A model generated the notes under the pieces. The model saw only the letters and a list, made by a program, of their open reading frames with translations. It had not been told where the DNA came from and made no database searches. Below are positions 1 to 8,574 of a DNA stretch of 64,000 nt, in pieces. The translations under genes and the position numbers were made by a program. The stretch lies in contig UBJR01000002.1 of NCBI GenBank assembly GCA_900465675.1, positions 1 to 64,000 on the forward strand. The letters run 5' to 3'. This DNA comes from Hyphomicrobiales bacterium. GTDB taxonomy: Bacteria > Pseudomonadota > Alphaproteobacteria > Rhizobiales > Rhizobiaceae. Position 1 is the first letter of the stretch, and every line of letters starts with the position of its first letter.

Positions 1-1670
1 ACATTCCACGCCGAAACACATTCTTCTCGCTTCATGGCGACCAGCTCCAAGAGCCTACTCCAAAGCAGACCACCTTCTCCGATCCTGTCCTCGATAGACT
101 TCTCGAACGAAGTTTTTTCGGTGCAAATATAAACCTTGGCTAATACGTCCTTATATTTTTTTGGAGCATTGGTGTTTCGCGGCGCTAGCCGCTTGAAGAG
201 CTGATATGCATCGACAAACTTCTCAAGGTTGCGTTCGTCCAAGAGATCGTCAATCGCAAGTTCGTGCGATGTGAATATCTTACGACGCCGAGCAGCGTCC
301 AGCTTTCCTAGTGCAGATAAAAATATCCTTAGGAAAAGATTCCGTTCGAGAACTTCCGCATCTTTGATGTAACCCGAACCGATGCCATCGCTAAATTCTC
401 CACGCTTCCTTTCATACAAAATGCCATAATTTTCATATAGAACCTTTTGAATTTTGAGATAGTTCGGATCGTTCGACAAACGGTCCGCGTTCACAACCGG
501 AGACTGCCTGTTAGTAGCCTCAGAAATCTCTCGAATAAGGCGGTTGCGTTCGTCAAGCGTGTCGACGCTCGCATTCTTTGGGGTCAATGTGATGATCTTC
601 GTCAATACTTCTTTGCCAGCGAAGCGTTCCTCGGCCGTAGCGCGATCCTCGTTCATCGCGCGTCCAAGCGTATAGGCTGTTTGCCCCCCATTTATTATTT
701 GTGGGTTCAATATTCGGAGCTGAGCCTTGTTATGCTGGCCTATGCGCTCATTGATATTCGTCTCGTTAGAGAGGATAGTCAGGCCGTTGTTCATAAGAGC
801 AAACTCGTTGCTATCCGGCTTCAATAACGTAGCTCTTATCGAGCTATTTACTGCTTGCCCTTCGAACTCAAGGTAGCTTCTTGGATTATATTCCAAGACA
901 GTGTTCCTGTATTTGTCTATAACTTTTGCTATTTCGAGCGTAGGAAGAAATATAACAGTAATTTCACATTCGTAATCTTTTGTTGTAACGGAGTAACTAG
1001 TCTTTGCTCCGGCACTTTTATTCAGTAGGTCAATTTGTATTATTACATCATTCGCTCGAAAAAACGTTCCGGATAATATCGGGAATACAAGTTCATTATA
1101 TGATCTTTGAAAATTAAATACATCTGCATTGTGACCACCAGTTAGCTTTCTGAGGTGCGACGCTGGCAATGTACAGTTTGCAAGGATTGCGACCCTGTAA
1201 CGGTATCTTGCGGCATCCTGCAACTGAGATATGTTTCGAATTAGGCCTTGTATCTTTCCGTTATACTTGATGCCGTCTTCGTTATCCAGGCTACCGGAAG
1301 TTATCCGGTCGATATCCATCACAAGGATTTCTCTCGGATCGATTTCTTTTTGCTCGAAGTTTGCTTCAGTTCTCCTCAACTTAGACTGGATCAGGTGGAT
1401 TTCGCGGGTATCACGGTCAATGAAATACCCATCTATGCCACCGTCATGAGAGCCATCAGTTATGTAGGGTTCCCGCTCGGTGAAGCTAACCAATCCGAAC
1501 ATCACTTTCAAATAGAGGTGAATGTAAGCTCTTGCTCTAGCTTGTTCGATATCTTCTTCGACCTCAGAGCCGACGGCATACTGTTGACTCCATTTCGTGC
1601 CATCTGCTTCATTTCGAATTGCATCTAAGATCCTGATGAGGGTCTGATACTTTGTTTGCTCGCTATTCAT
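1..1670 (-). CDS. AIPR-family abortive infection phage-resistance protein (3' end outside window)
   Basis: An uninterrupted frame starts with ATG at 1670 and stays open for 556 codons to the left edge, so the C-terminus is missing. The AIPR hallmark is visible: FALMNNGLTIL at residues 290-300 followed by IINGGQT at about 325-331. The N-terminal part has DGGIDGYFID (76-85) then IHLIQSK (91-97). This resembles a PD-(D/E)XK nuclease core of the Q-x-K type, as in Mrr-like restriction enzymes. AIPR proteins are annotated as abortive-infection phage-resistance factors; the mechanism is poorly known. It lies upstream of nothing on its strand except the resolvase gene, 200 bp away, and its G+C is low compared with the host genes. 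Family call is strong; nuclease activity is inference. Confidence 0.85.
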   Translation of the reverse strand, partial: MNSEQTKYQTLIRILDAIRNEADGTKWSQQYAVGSEVEEDIEQARARAYIHLYLKVMFGLVSFTEREPYITDGSHDGGIDGYFIDRDTREIHLIQSKLRRTEANFEQKEIDPREILVMDIDRITSGSLDNEDGIKYNGKIQGLIRNISQLQDAARYRYRVAILANCTLPASHLRKLTGGHNADVFNFQRSYNELVFPILSGTFFRANDVIIQIDLLNKSAGAKTSYSVTTKDYECEITVIFLPTLEIAKVIDKYRNTVLEYNPRSYLEFEGQAVNSSIRATLLKPDSNEFALMNNGLTILSNETNINERIGQHNKAQLRILNPQIINGGQTAYTLGRAMNEDRATAEERFAGKEVLTKIITLTPKNASVDTLDERNRLIREISEATNRQSPVVNADRLSNDPNYLKIQKVLYENYGILYERKRGEFSDGIGSGYIKDAEVLERNLFLRIFLSALGKLDAARRRKIFTSHELAIDDLLDERNLEKFVDAYQLFKRLAPRNTNAPKKYKDVLAKVYICTEKTSFEKSIEDRIGEGGLLWSRLLELVAMKREECVSAWN

Positions 1671-1870
1671 CGATGCCCCGCGCCGTGATTTACGGCGGCA
1701 ACATTAAAATGAACTACTTAAGCGAGTGTTTCGATCCGAGAGAGACAGAACATAGGGTTCGTTTCAGTGTCGGCGTTGCGTACCCGCATAGTGTGAAGAG
1801 CCAAGACCGCGCTAACGCTCGTTTAACAGCGAGTATGTCGGAATCTTAGATTCTTATAGCAGGCTGCTAG

Positions 1871-2416
1871 TTAGGTGTTGGCAAGAACCCTATAGACCTG
1901 CATTCGCGAGCAAGCGGCACGTTTTGCAATGGCGGAAACACCCAAACCCTCATTATGAAGGCGTCGGATCAATGAATGGTCGAGACGGACTTTTCCGCCC
2001 TTAAAAGCTCCATCCGCTTTCGCTCGTGCTATCCCTTCGCGCTGGCGTTCCTTAATGAACCGTCGCTCCATTTGGGCAACCATGCCTAACACTGTTAGTA
2101 TGACCTGACCCACTTCCCCTCGCGTGGAAACGTGAGGGTCTAGGATTGTTACGAAAGCGCCGCGCTGCTCGCATTCGTGAACGATATTGAGGACATCTCT
2201 GGTGTCGCGGCCAAGGCGGTCGAGCCGTGTGACGATCAACTCATCACCTTCACGGAGGAATTCTATAATCGTTTCGAGCTCGAATCTACCGCTTCGGCTA
2301 GCACCCGACACTTTCTCGGCCCGGACGATGACGCATCCCTCTGCGATCAGCCGTTGTTGCTGAAGTTCAAAATCCTGATCTATACTACTAACCCGCGCAT
2401 AACCAATCTTTGTCAT
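1871..2416 (-). CDS. Serine recombinase, resolvase/invertase family
   Basis: A 181-residue small serine recombinase. The N-terminus reads IGYARVSS, giving the nucleophilic serine at residue 10 with Arg8. RLDRLGRD at 64-71 supplies the catalytic D66, R67 and R70. Residues 100-130 hold the long E-helix region (GMVAQMERRFIKERQREG), and the C-terminal 45 residues form a Hin/resolvase-type HTH ending in RMQVYRVL. Length is the norm for Tn3-resolvase/Hin relatives, so the gene appears intact. Such proteins resolve cointegrates or invert segments at short res/hix-like sites. A 39-bp inverted-repeat arrangement lies just upstream at 2448-2486. It probably serves element maintenance rather than phage defence. 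Confidence 0.93.
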   Translation of the reverse strand: MTKIGYARVSSIDQDFELQQQRLIAEGCVIVRAEKVSGASRSGRFELETIIEFLREGDELIVTRLDRLGRDTRDVLNIVHECEQRGAFVTILDPHVSTRGEVGQVILTVLGMVAQMERRFIKERQREGIARAKADGAFKGGKVRLDHSLIRRLHNEGLGVSAIAKRAACSRMQVYRVLANT

Positions 2417-2447
2417 ATGTCACCTCAAGCTTTACGCTCAAGGCTAC

Positions 2448-2486
2448 GCCGTCACAAATAGTCGATGTCAAGACTGATGTGACGGC
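2448..2486. repeat. Inverted repeat upstream of the resolvase gene (candidate res/crossover site)
   Basis: Perfect 9-bp arms GCCGTCACA (2448-2456) and TGTGACGGC (2478-2486) are separated by 21 bp, 32 bp upstream of the recombinase start codon. Serine resolvases bind paired inverted subsites close to their own genes, so this is a candidate recombination or autoregulatory site. Function is inferred from position and symmetry only. Confidence 0.45.
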
Positions 2487-2544
2487 GCATCGCGCCACGC
2501 ATACGATGTAGCAATGAGGTATACCCTGTCGTGATTGCAACGGC

Positions 2545-2736
2545 TCAGCGTTTTACGCCATCGATTTTAGGTGGAGCAGGAGGCACGAACCAAAGTCGTG
2601 TCTCGCTCGCGGTGCGGTGGAGCGCCAGCACCTTACCCGTGGCCGTCGTGAAGCCGAGAACATACTTGACTTCCGTTCCCGGCTCGCCGAGCCGAGCGCG
2701 AAGACCCCCCTCTGCCGTTGTAATTGGCACGCTCAT
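2545..2736 (-). CDS. Short unknown ORF translationally coupled to hsdS
   Basis: A 63-codon frame whose ATG overlaps the hsdS stop region by four bases (2733-2736), the same coupling used between hsdM and hsdS, which argues that it is translated. The product starts MSVPITTAEGG and ends with LWFVPPAPPKIDGVKR. No domain was recognised and there is no signal peptide or membrane segment. It may be the leftover N-terminus of a longer protein, because it stops within about 60 bp of the inverted repeat near the recombinase, where a rearrangement could have removed the remainder. That reading is inference; it could equally be a small accessory protein. Confidence 0.5.
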   Translation of the reverse strand: MSVPITTAEGGLRARLGEPGTEVKYVLGFTTATGKVLALHRTASETRLWFVPPAPPKIDGVKR

Positions 2737-4484
2737 TCCGCTGCCTCCCGCAGTACCTCGGTATCCAGCGGTGCCAGTGCCTCGGCCAGCAATGCGTCGA
2801 GCAGTTTTTTTCGCGTCTCGTCAGCGCCAATCAGGCTGGCTTCCAACTGTTCGCAGAGCACCATGAGTTCTTCGACTTTGGCAACGATCCGGTGTTGCTC
2901 GGCGAAGGGTGGAAGACGGAAAGTTAGAGCACCGAACTCGGTCAAGTTGACGTTCTTCAAGCCAACAGCTGATCGAATAGGTCGCTCAATCTGGTCGCGC
3001 ACTTCTGATGACTGCAGAGCTAACCAGATATATGCAGGGTCAATCTCGGTTGGGTCCGTCCTTAGGCGGACAAGGTAACCGGCGAACAACATTCCCGCTG
3101 CTTCGGGCGTGACAACGGCCGCCCGCCCTACGATCTCCAGGCTGCCATTCGACCGTATGAGAAGAACGTCGCCTTCCCTAAGGCTGAGGTCTTCCATCTC
3201 AGATGGAGAAAGAGGCCCAAACTTTATGTCATCCAGCGAAACGCGGCCACCAGATACGTTAGGTATACGGAGTACGGGCGCGCCTTTCGTGCCGTAGTCA
3301 CACTTCACCGATGTCCCGTAGCGCATAGAGAGAGCTACAGCACCTAGTTGGGTCCAAGTCCAGCTATCAGGCGTCAACTCTTCCTCTCTGCGTAGCGAGG
3401 CGTCAGGCAAGCCATTACGCCTCCCCTCTGACTTCCGAGCCCTTTCAGTCTTTTTGCCGGCAATCCGCTTCAACAAATCTTCCGCCGGCTCATCCGCTGG
3501 GTCCTGCGGCACGAGCTTGCCGCGGACGGCGAGGTTGAGGATGTTCTGGCGCAAGTGCTTCATCTGGTTCGGCCGCGTAGTCAGCGCCGGCAACGCATCG
3601 AGTGCGAAGCGTGCATCGTCGCGGAAGGTTTCCGGGTCTGGTGTGTTGAGGCGGGCAAGGCTTGCCGCCGCCAGCCGGTCCCGCTTCGTCTCGCGCTCCG
3701 TTCGCGCCGCTTCCAGCGCGTTGCATAGCGCCATAAGTTCATCGACCTTGGCGACGATCCGGTATTGTTCGGAGAGCGGGGGTAGAGGGAACGGGATTCC
3801 AGCAACGATCTTACCTGAAACCTCCTTAAATGTAGTCCCGGGGGCTTTAGCATCAATTTGTGGAGCAAATGCCTTCATTGCCGTTGCGATGAAATCCGAA
3901 CAATCAGCAACGTAGGGAACGATTGATTTGAAGCCTTGATTAGTGGAGATTGGATTGGCGGCGATCGCAACGTAGCCGATTGGTGCGCGGCTCGTGAATA
4001 GGATCGTGCCTTCGGGCATGATGGTTGCAGATGATGATTTTAAACCTCCTTCGGAAAGGTCGCGAGAGCCTCTTGAGATATAGAGGTCGGAATATCCCCC
4101 AAGGTCGGCTGGCGTAAGCCATGGCACACCTTTGCCGGGCCGAGCGAAATTACTTGCATCCGCCGCTGACGGTGTGCCGCCACCAACAATCGCGCCGACA
4201 GCATCAAGCCGCACCCATCGCCAGTTCGAGGGAATAGTCCACGGCTCATCGATTTCGTTTCCATCGCTGATTTCACGGGGCTTGCGAAGGTCGCCCGCCT
4301 GAATCCGTCGCGCCTTTTCTGTTGCAATCCTCCTTAGCAATTCCGACGCCGGCTCATCCGTCGGGTCCTGCGGCACGAGCTTGCCGCGCACAGCAAGGTC
4401 GAGAATGAACCGCCGCAGCCGGGCAATAGCATCCGGCGCATCGGCAATCTGTTCGTAATGCTGCAACAGGCGCTCGGCGTTCAT
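2733..4484 (-). CDS. hsdS: Type I restriction-modification specificity subunit HsdS
   Basis: A 583-residue protein of two similar halves, each with a target recognition domain (TRD) and a helical spacer. The first TRD begins near WTIPSNWRWVRLDAVG (about 81-96) and the second near PDSWTWTQLGAVALSM (about 370-385). Conserved helices recur as LAVRGKLVPQDP in both halves and as EQYRIVAKVDELM / EQHRIVAKVEELM at the end of each TRD. HsdS sets the bipartite DNA sequence recognised by the HsdR2M2S complex. ATG at 4484 overlaps the hsdM stop (ATGA), so the two are translationally coupled. Both TRDs look complete, so the enzyme is likely functional; the target sequence cannot be read from the protein. 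Confidence 0.95.
   Translation of the reverse strand: MNAERLLQHYEQIADAPDAIARLRRFILDLAVRGKLVPQDPTDEPASELLRRIATEKARRIQAGDLRKPREISDGNEIDEPWTIPSNWRWVRLDAVGAIVGGGTPSAADASNFARPGKGVPWLTPADLGGYSDLYISRGSRDLSEGGLKSSSATIMPEGTILFTSRAPIGYVAIAANPISTNQGFKSIVPYVADCSDFIATAMKAFAPQIDAKAPGTTFKEVSGKIVAGIPFPLPPLSEQYRIVAKVDELMALCNALEAARTERETKRDRLAAASLARLNTPDPETFRDDARFALDALPALTTRPNQMKHLRQNILNLAVRGKLVPQDPADEPAEDLLKRIAGKKTERARKSEGRRNGLPDASLRREEELTPDSWTWTQLGAVALSMRYGTSVKCDYGTKGAPVLRIPNVSGGRVSLDDIKFGPLSPSEMEDLSLREGDVLLIRSNGSLEIVGRAAVVTPEAAGMLFAGYLVRLRTDPTEIDPAYIWLALQSSEVRDQIERPIRSAVGLKNVNLTEFGALTFRLPPFAEQHRIVAKVEELMVLCEQLEASLIGADETRKKLLDALLAEALAPLDTEVLREAAE
3485..3543. repeat. Direct repeat copy 1 within hsdS
   Basis: This 59-bp stretch matches 4349-4407 with about seven mismatches, including a 26-bp identical core (3499-3524 versus 4363-4388). 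The offset of 864 bp is a multiple of three. It encodes the conserved LAVRGKLVPQDP helix of the second HsdS half. Confidence 0.85.
4349..4407. repeat. Direct repeat copy 2 within hsdS
   Basis: Partner of the repeat at 3485-3543, encoding the equivalent helix in the N-terminal half. Recombination between the copies would delete or exchange exactly one TRD while keeping the frame. Confidence 0.85.
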
Positions 4485-5935
4485 CGGGCTAGCGCCTCGG
4501 CCAGAATGCTCCTCAGCTGGTCGCGCAGACGCGCCGCGCTCGCTTCGGCAGCCGTCAGCTCTTCCAGCAGGGTCTCCGGGTCGCCATGTTCATCGGCCAC
4601 CGTGTGCGGGTTCTTGAAATCCAGATTGTAGCCACGCGCCTTCACCTCTTCCAGGGTCACACGCCAGGCCTGCGGGCCTTCCTCGCGGCCCTTGCGCTCC
4701 CTGCCACCCCACCAGTCAACGCAACCCTGCAGATGCTCCTGCCGGATCGGCTTGGTCATGGAATAGGCCTTCTGGCCCTCCGGCACGCGGTGTTCCCAAT
4801 ACCAGATGTCCCTGGTTGGCGTGCCCTTCTCAAAGAAAAGCAGGTTGGTGCCGATCGAGGCATAGGGTTTGAAGACGGAATTGGGCAGGCGCACGATGGT
4901 ATGGAGATTGCACTCCTCCAGGAGATGCTCCTTCAGCCGCGTTTTGATGCCTTCGCCGAATAGCGAGCCATCCGGAAGGACGACGGCGGCGCGGCCGCTA
5001 TCCTTCAAGAGACGCACAATCAGTGCCAGAAACAGGTCTGCTGTTTCCTTAGTGCGGAAGGTGGGGAAGTTGTTCTCGATGCCATCTTCCTCGCGCCCGC
5101 CAAAGGGCGGGTTGGTGAGCACGATATCGACGCGTTCATCCTTGCCCCAGGAGATCAGCGGGCGGGCCAGCGTGTTGTCGTGGCGCACGAAGCTCGGGTC
5201 CTCGATGCCGTGCAGCAGCATGTTGGTGACGCAGAGCATATGCGGAAGCGGCTTCTTTTCCACAGCGCGCAGGCCGGCCTGCATCTTTTCCCGCTGGTCC
5301 GGCGTGCGCACATGGTTCTTTTCCATGTGGCGGATAGCGCAGGTCAAGAAACCGCCGGTGCCACAGGCGGGGTCGAACAGCGTTTCGCCGGGTTTGGGAT
5401 CGATGCGATCGACCATGAAAGCCGTCAGCGCGCGCGGCGTGTAATATTCACCCGCATTGCCGGCCGACTGCAGGTCGTTCAAAATCTGTTCGTAGATTTC
5501 GCCAAAATGCTGGCGCTCCGTCAGGCTGTTGAAATCGACATCGCTGATCTTGTTGACCACCTGGCGGATCAGCTGCCCGGACTTCATGTAGTTATAGGCA
5601 TCCTCGAATAGATCGCGCACCACGCGGCGGCGATCCCCCGGTTGGGCGGAGACCGGCACCGTCTTCAGCGCCGGAAACAGCTCATTGTTAACGAAGGCGA
5701 GAAGCGCCTCGCCGGTGATGCCTTCCGGGTCTGCCGCCCAGTTACGCCACTGGAATTTCTCCGGGATGGGCGAGACGTAATTGTCGTGTGTCAGCTCCAG
5801 TTCCTGGTCCTGATCGTCCATAATCTTCAGGAAAAACATCCAGCAAAGCTGGCTGATGCGCTGTGCATCGCCATCGACGCCGGCATCCTGGCGCATGATA
5901 TCCTGGATGGATTTAACGGTGTTACGGACTGACAT
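4481..5935 (-). CDS. hsdM: Type I restriction-modification DNA methyltransferase HsdM
   Basis: A 484-residue N6-adenine methyltransferase. The helical N-terminal HsdM domain (about 1-150) is followed by GEYYTPRALTAFMVD (162-176), the AdoMet motif FDPACGTGGF (187-196) and the catalytic motif IV NPPF (275-278). With HsdS it methylates adenine in the recognition sequence and so protects host DNA; it is also part of the restriction complex. It follows hsdR after 53 bp and overlaps hsdS by 4 bp. The length is typical and all motifs are intact, so this is a functional-looking gene. Confidence 0.96.
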   Translation of the reverse strand: MSVRNTVKSIQDIMRQDAGVDGDAQRISQLCWMFFLKIMDDQDQELELTHDNYVSPIPEKFQWRNWAADPEGITGEALLAFVNNELFPALKTVPVSAQPGDRRRVVRDLFEDAYNYMKSGQLIRQVVNKISDVDFNSLTERQHFGEIYEQILNDLQSAGNAGEYYTPRALTAFMVDRIDPKPGETLFDPACGTGGFLTCAIRHMEKNHVRTPDQREKMQAGLRAVEKKPLPHMLCVTNMLLHGIEDPSFVRHDNTLARPLISWGKDERVDIVLTNPPFGGREEDGIENNFPTFRTKETADLFLALIVRLLKDSGRAAVVLPDGSLFGEGIKTRLKEHLLEECNLHTIVRLPNSVFKPYASIGTNLLFFEKGTPTRDIWYWEHRVPEGQKAYSMTKPIRQEHLQGCVDWWGGRERKGREEGPQAWRVTLEEVKARGYNLDFKNPHTVADEHGDPETLLEELTAAEASAARLRDQLRSILAEALAR

Positions 5936-5988
5936 AGGGCTGCTTCATTCTGTTGTTGGCGGCATGGGGAACTCGGGAGGGTGTAGCC

Positions 5989-8433
5989 TCATGAGGCATC
6001 TTCGTAAATCGCGGCCTGCATAGCATGGACTGCCTCTTCGAACGCTTCTTTTCCACCAAAAGCGCGAACAAGTTCAACCGGCGTGCCGAGTGTATTGGCT
6101 GGTGGTATGCGAAGAACGTTGGTGTCATCGAGGTTCAGGACACCCTCATCGGCATATTTGGCCAGCAACACATCTAAGACCGCACGTGCCTTGCCCTCGT
6201 AGCGAGCAAAGACGTCGCGTTTCTTGACGTTATCGGCGCGCTCCTGACGCGTCAGCGGCTTGCGATCAAAGGCAATGTGGCAGACGAGATCGAAGGGATC
6301 GAGGTCAATGCCCAGTTCCCTCGCGATCACATCCAGCGGCAGACCCTCGGCCGTCAATTCTTTTACCAAGGCATCCTTGCGCTCTTGGGAATTCCAACGC
6401 CGCAGAAATGCATCCAGACTGGCAAAGTGCCGCAGTAGTGCTGCCTTGGTGAAATCGCGCAGGCTTTCGGTAACGAGCTTGCCATTGGCATCGAGATACT
6501 CGACTCGCTCGGCAACAACGCGCGCGCTGATGCCATCGACATAAACCTTCTTCTGGCGTTCGCCGCCCCCGACCGGAAACGTCACGTTCTCCCTATCAGT
6601 CGTTGGCGGCTCGGCGGAATAGTCGTCCTGGTCCCCGTCCCCGAAGCCGGTGGGCTCGGTTTCCGGCGGGGTGACAGGATCGTTCTCGCCCGCCTCGTAA
6701 ATCTGCACCGGATCGCCATCAAATTCGGGGTCGGCGAAGTGGTTCGTCGCGCCGCGGAAATCCATCAAGGTGAAATAGAACTTCTGCGTATCCTCGTGGA
6801 CGCGCGTGCCGCGGCCGACAATCTGCTTGAACTCGGTCATCGAGCCGACGGGACGGTCCAATACTATTAGGCGGCATGTCTGGGCATCAACGCCGGTGGA
6901 GAGCAGCCGCGAGGTCGTAACGATCACAGGGTACCGCGATTCCGGATCGATGAAATTGCCGATCTGCGCCTGACCGAGTGTGTCGCTTCCGGTAATACGC
7001 ATGACATAACGGGCGTTCTCGTCGCAGAGGTCCTTGTTGTCGTTGATCAGCGCCTGGCGCATGCGAGCGGCATGTTCCTCGTCGACGCAGAAGACGATGG
7101 TCTTCTGGTATCGGTCGCCGCTTTCCTTCAGGAACTCAGTCACCTTGGCAGAAACCAGCTTGGTACGGTCGTCCAGAACCATGGAACGGTCGAAATCCTT
7201 GGCGTTATAGATGCGGTCCTCGACCTCTTCGCCGTCCCGATCTAGCTGGCCCTTTTCCGGCCGATAGCCTTCAACGTCACGGTCGATATGGACTTTAATC
7301 ACCTTGTAAGGCGCCAGAAAACCGTCGCTGATGCCCTGTTTCAGGGAGTAGGTGAACACCGGTTCGCCGAAATAAGCGGTGTTCGAAACGTACTCGGTCT
7401 CTTTCGGCGTGGCCGTTAGGCCGATCTGGCTAGCCGCGGAGAAATACTCGAGGATTTCGCGCCAGGCGGAATCTTCGGCTGCGCTGCCGCGATGGCACTC
7501 GTCAATAACGATCAGATCGAAGAAATCCGGCGAGAACTCTTGAAACAATTTCTGCCGCTCCTCGGGGCCGGTGATGGCCTGGTAGAGCCCGAGGTAAATT
7601 TCGAAAGAAGTGTCGATACGACGTTTGCGATCCAGCGCCAGCGGCACATCCACTTCCGTACCATCGGAGCGCTCAATCGTCTTCGACTTGGTGGAGAGCT
7701 TGGCCATAGCGCCACCGAAGGGGCGAAAGTCGTTGACCATGGTCTGATCGATTAGCACATTGCGATCGGCGAGAAACAGGATGCGCTTCTTGCGCTTGGC
7801 CTTCCACAGACGCCAAATGATCTGGAAAGCAGTGTAAGTCTTTCCCGTGCCGGTCGCCATCACCAGCAGGACGCGACCCTGCCCTTTGGCGATGGCTTCG
7901 ATGGCGGCGTTGACGGCGTTAACCTGATAATAGCGCGGAGCCTTGCCGCTGCCGTCATCATAATAATCTTGAAGCACCAGTTCCTCAGCAGCGGTGTTCA
8001 GTCCCTTCCATCTGCTGTAGAGCTGCCAAAGCTCGTCCGGGGACGGGAACTGGTCTAGACGCAGGTTTTCTTCCTTCATGTCCCGCAGGCTGGTACGGTC
8101 GTGGAATACAAAACCGTCGCCATTCGACGCGAACACGAAAGGAATGGCGAGGTCTTCAGCGTAATCCAGCCCCTGCTGCATGCCGTCGCCTACCGCATGA
8201 TTGTTGTCCTTCGCCTCAATGAGCGCAATCGGGATATTGGGCTTGTAGTAGAGGACAACGTCTGCCTTCTTGGCAGTGCCGCGGGCGACAAGCTTGCCAC
8301 GCACGATTATGCGCCCCTTGGTGAAGAAGACCTCTTCACGCACCTGCAGCAGCATATCCCAGCCAGCCTGCTTGACGGCCGGCAGAATGAACTTCGTGCA
8401 AATGTCCCGCTCTGTCAGAGATCGCTTATCCAT
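5989..8433 (-). CDS. hsdR: Type I restriction endonuclease subunit HsdR (EcoEI type)
   Basis: An 814-residue motor-nuclease. The N-terminal nuclease core has D58 and the E-x-K pair E73-K75 (ALIEAKD). The SF2 helicase follows with ATGTGKT (193-199), DECH (311-314) and the TATP motif near 340-343, then VGRGTR as motif VI and an EcoEI-type acidic/HsdM-binding C-terminus. It translocates DNA with ATP and cuts unmethylated DNA when complexed with HsdM and HsdS. The ATG at 8433 was chosen because a GGGGG stretch precedes it and the family starts with MDKRSLTERDI; an in-frame TTG lies 16 codons upstream with no ribosome site. First gene of hsdR-hsdM-hsdS. No lesion seen. Confidence 0.95.
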   Translation of the reverse strand: MDKRSLTERDICTKFILPAVKQAGWDMLLQVREEVFFTKGRIIVRGKLVARGTAKKADVVLYYKPNIPIALIEAKDNNHAVGDGMQQGLDYAEDLAIPFVFASNGDGFVFHDRTSLRDMKEENLRLDQFPSPDELWQLYSRWKGLNTAAEELVLQDYYDDGSGKAPRYYQVNAVNAAIEAIAKGQGRVLLVMATGTGKTYTAFQIIWRLWKAKRKKRILFLADRNVLIDQTMVNDFRPFGGAMAKLSTKSKTIERSDGTEVDVPLALDRKRRIDTSFEIYLGLYQAITGPEERQKLFQEFSPDFFDLIVIDECHRGSAAEDSAWREILEYFSAASQIGLTATPKETEYVSNTAYFGEPVFTYSLKQGISDGFLAPYKVIKVHIDRDVEGYRPEKGQLDRDGEEVEDRIYNAKDFDRSMVLDDRTKLVSAKVTEFLKESGDRYQKTIVFCVDEEHAARMRQALINDNKDLCDENARYVMRITGSDTLGQAQIGNFIDPESRYPVIVTTSRLLSTGVDAQTCRLIVLDRPVGSMTEFKQIVGRGTRVHEDTQKFYFTLMDFRGATNHFADPEFDGDPVQIYEAGENDPVTPPETEPTGFGDGDQDDYSAEPPTTDRENVTFPVGGGERQKKVYVDGISARVVAERVEYLDANGKLVTESLRDFTKAALLRHFASLDAFLRRWNSQERKDALVKELTAEGLPLDVIARELGIDLDPFDLVCHIAFDRKPLTRQERADNVKKRDVFARYEGKARAVLDVLLAKYADEGVLNLDDTNVLRIPPANTLGTPVELVRAFGGKEAFEEAVHAMQAAIYEDAS

Positions 8434-8574
8434 TATTGCCCCCGTGGGTGACAATTTGCGTCCAAGAGCCGAGATCTGCAACTTTTAATTTTCGTTTTTT
8501 CAATGGTATCTTCCTGCGAAAGATACGGTGTTCGAACGATCTGACGAACGCGATTTTTCTACGAGAGGTAATCT

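Noticed and set aside
447..1628. Several short plus-strand frames in the first 1.7 kb
   Set aside because: All are opposite the AIPR gene, which is open across the whole stretch and carries conserved motifs.
8434..8481. TTG start of hsdR 16 codons upstream
   Set aside because: No ribosome site, and the added residues do not look like part of the family; ATG at 8433 follows GGGGG.
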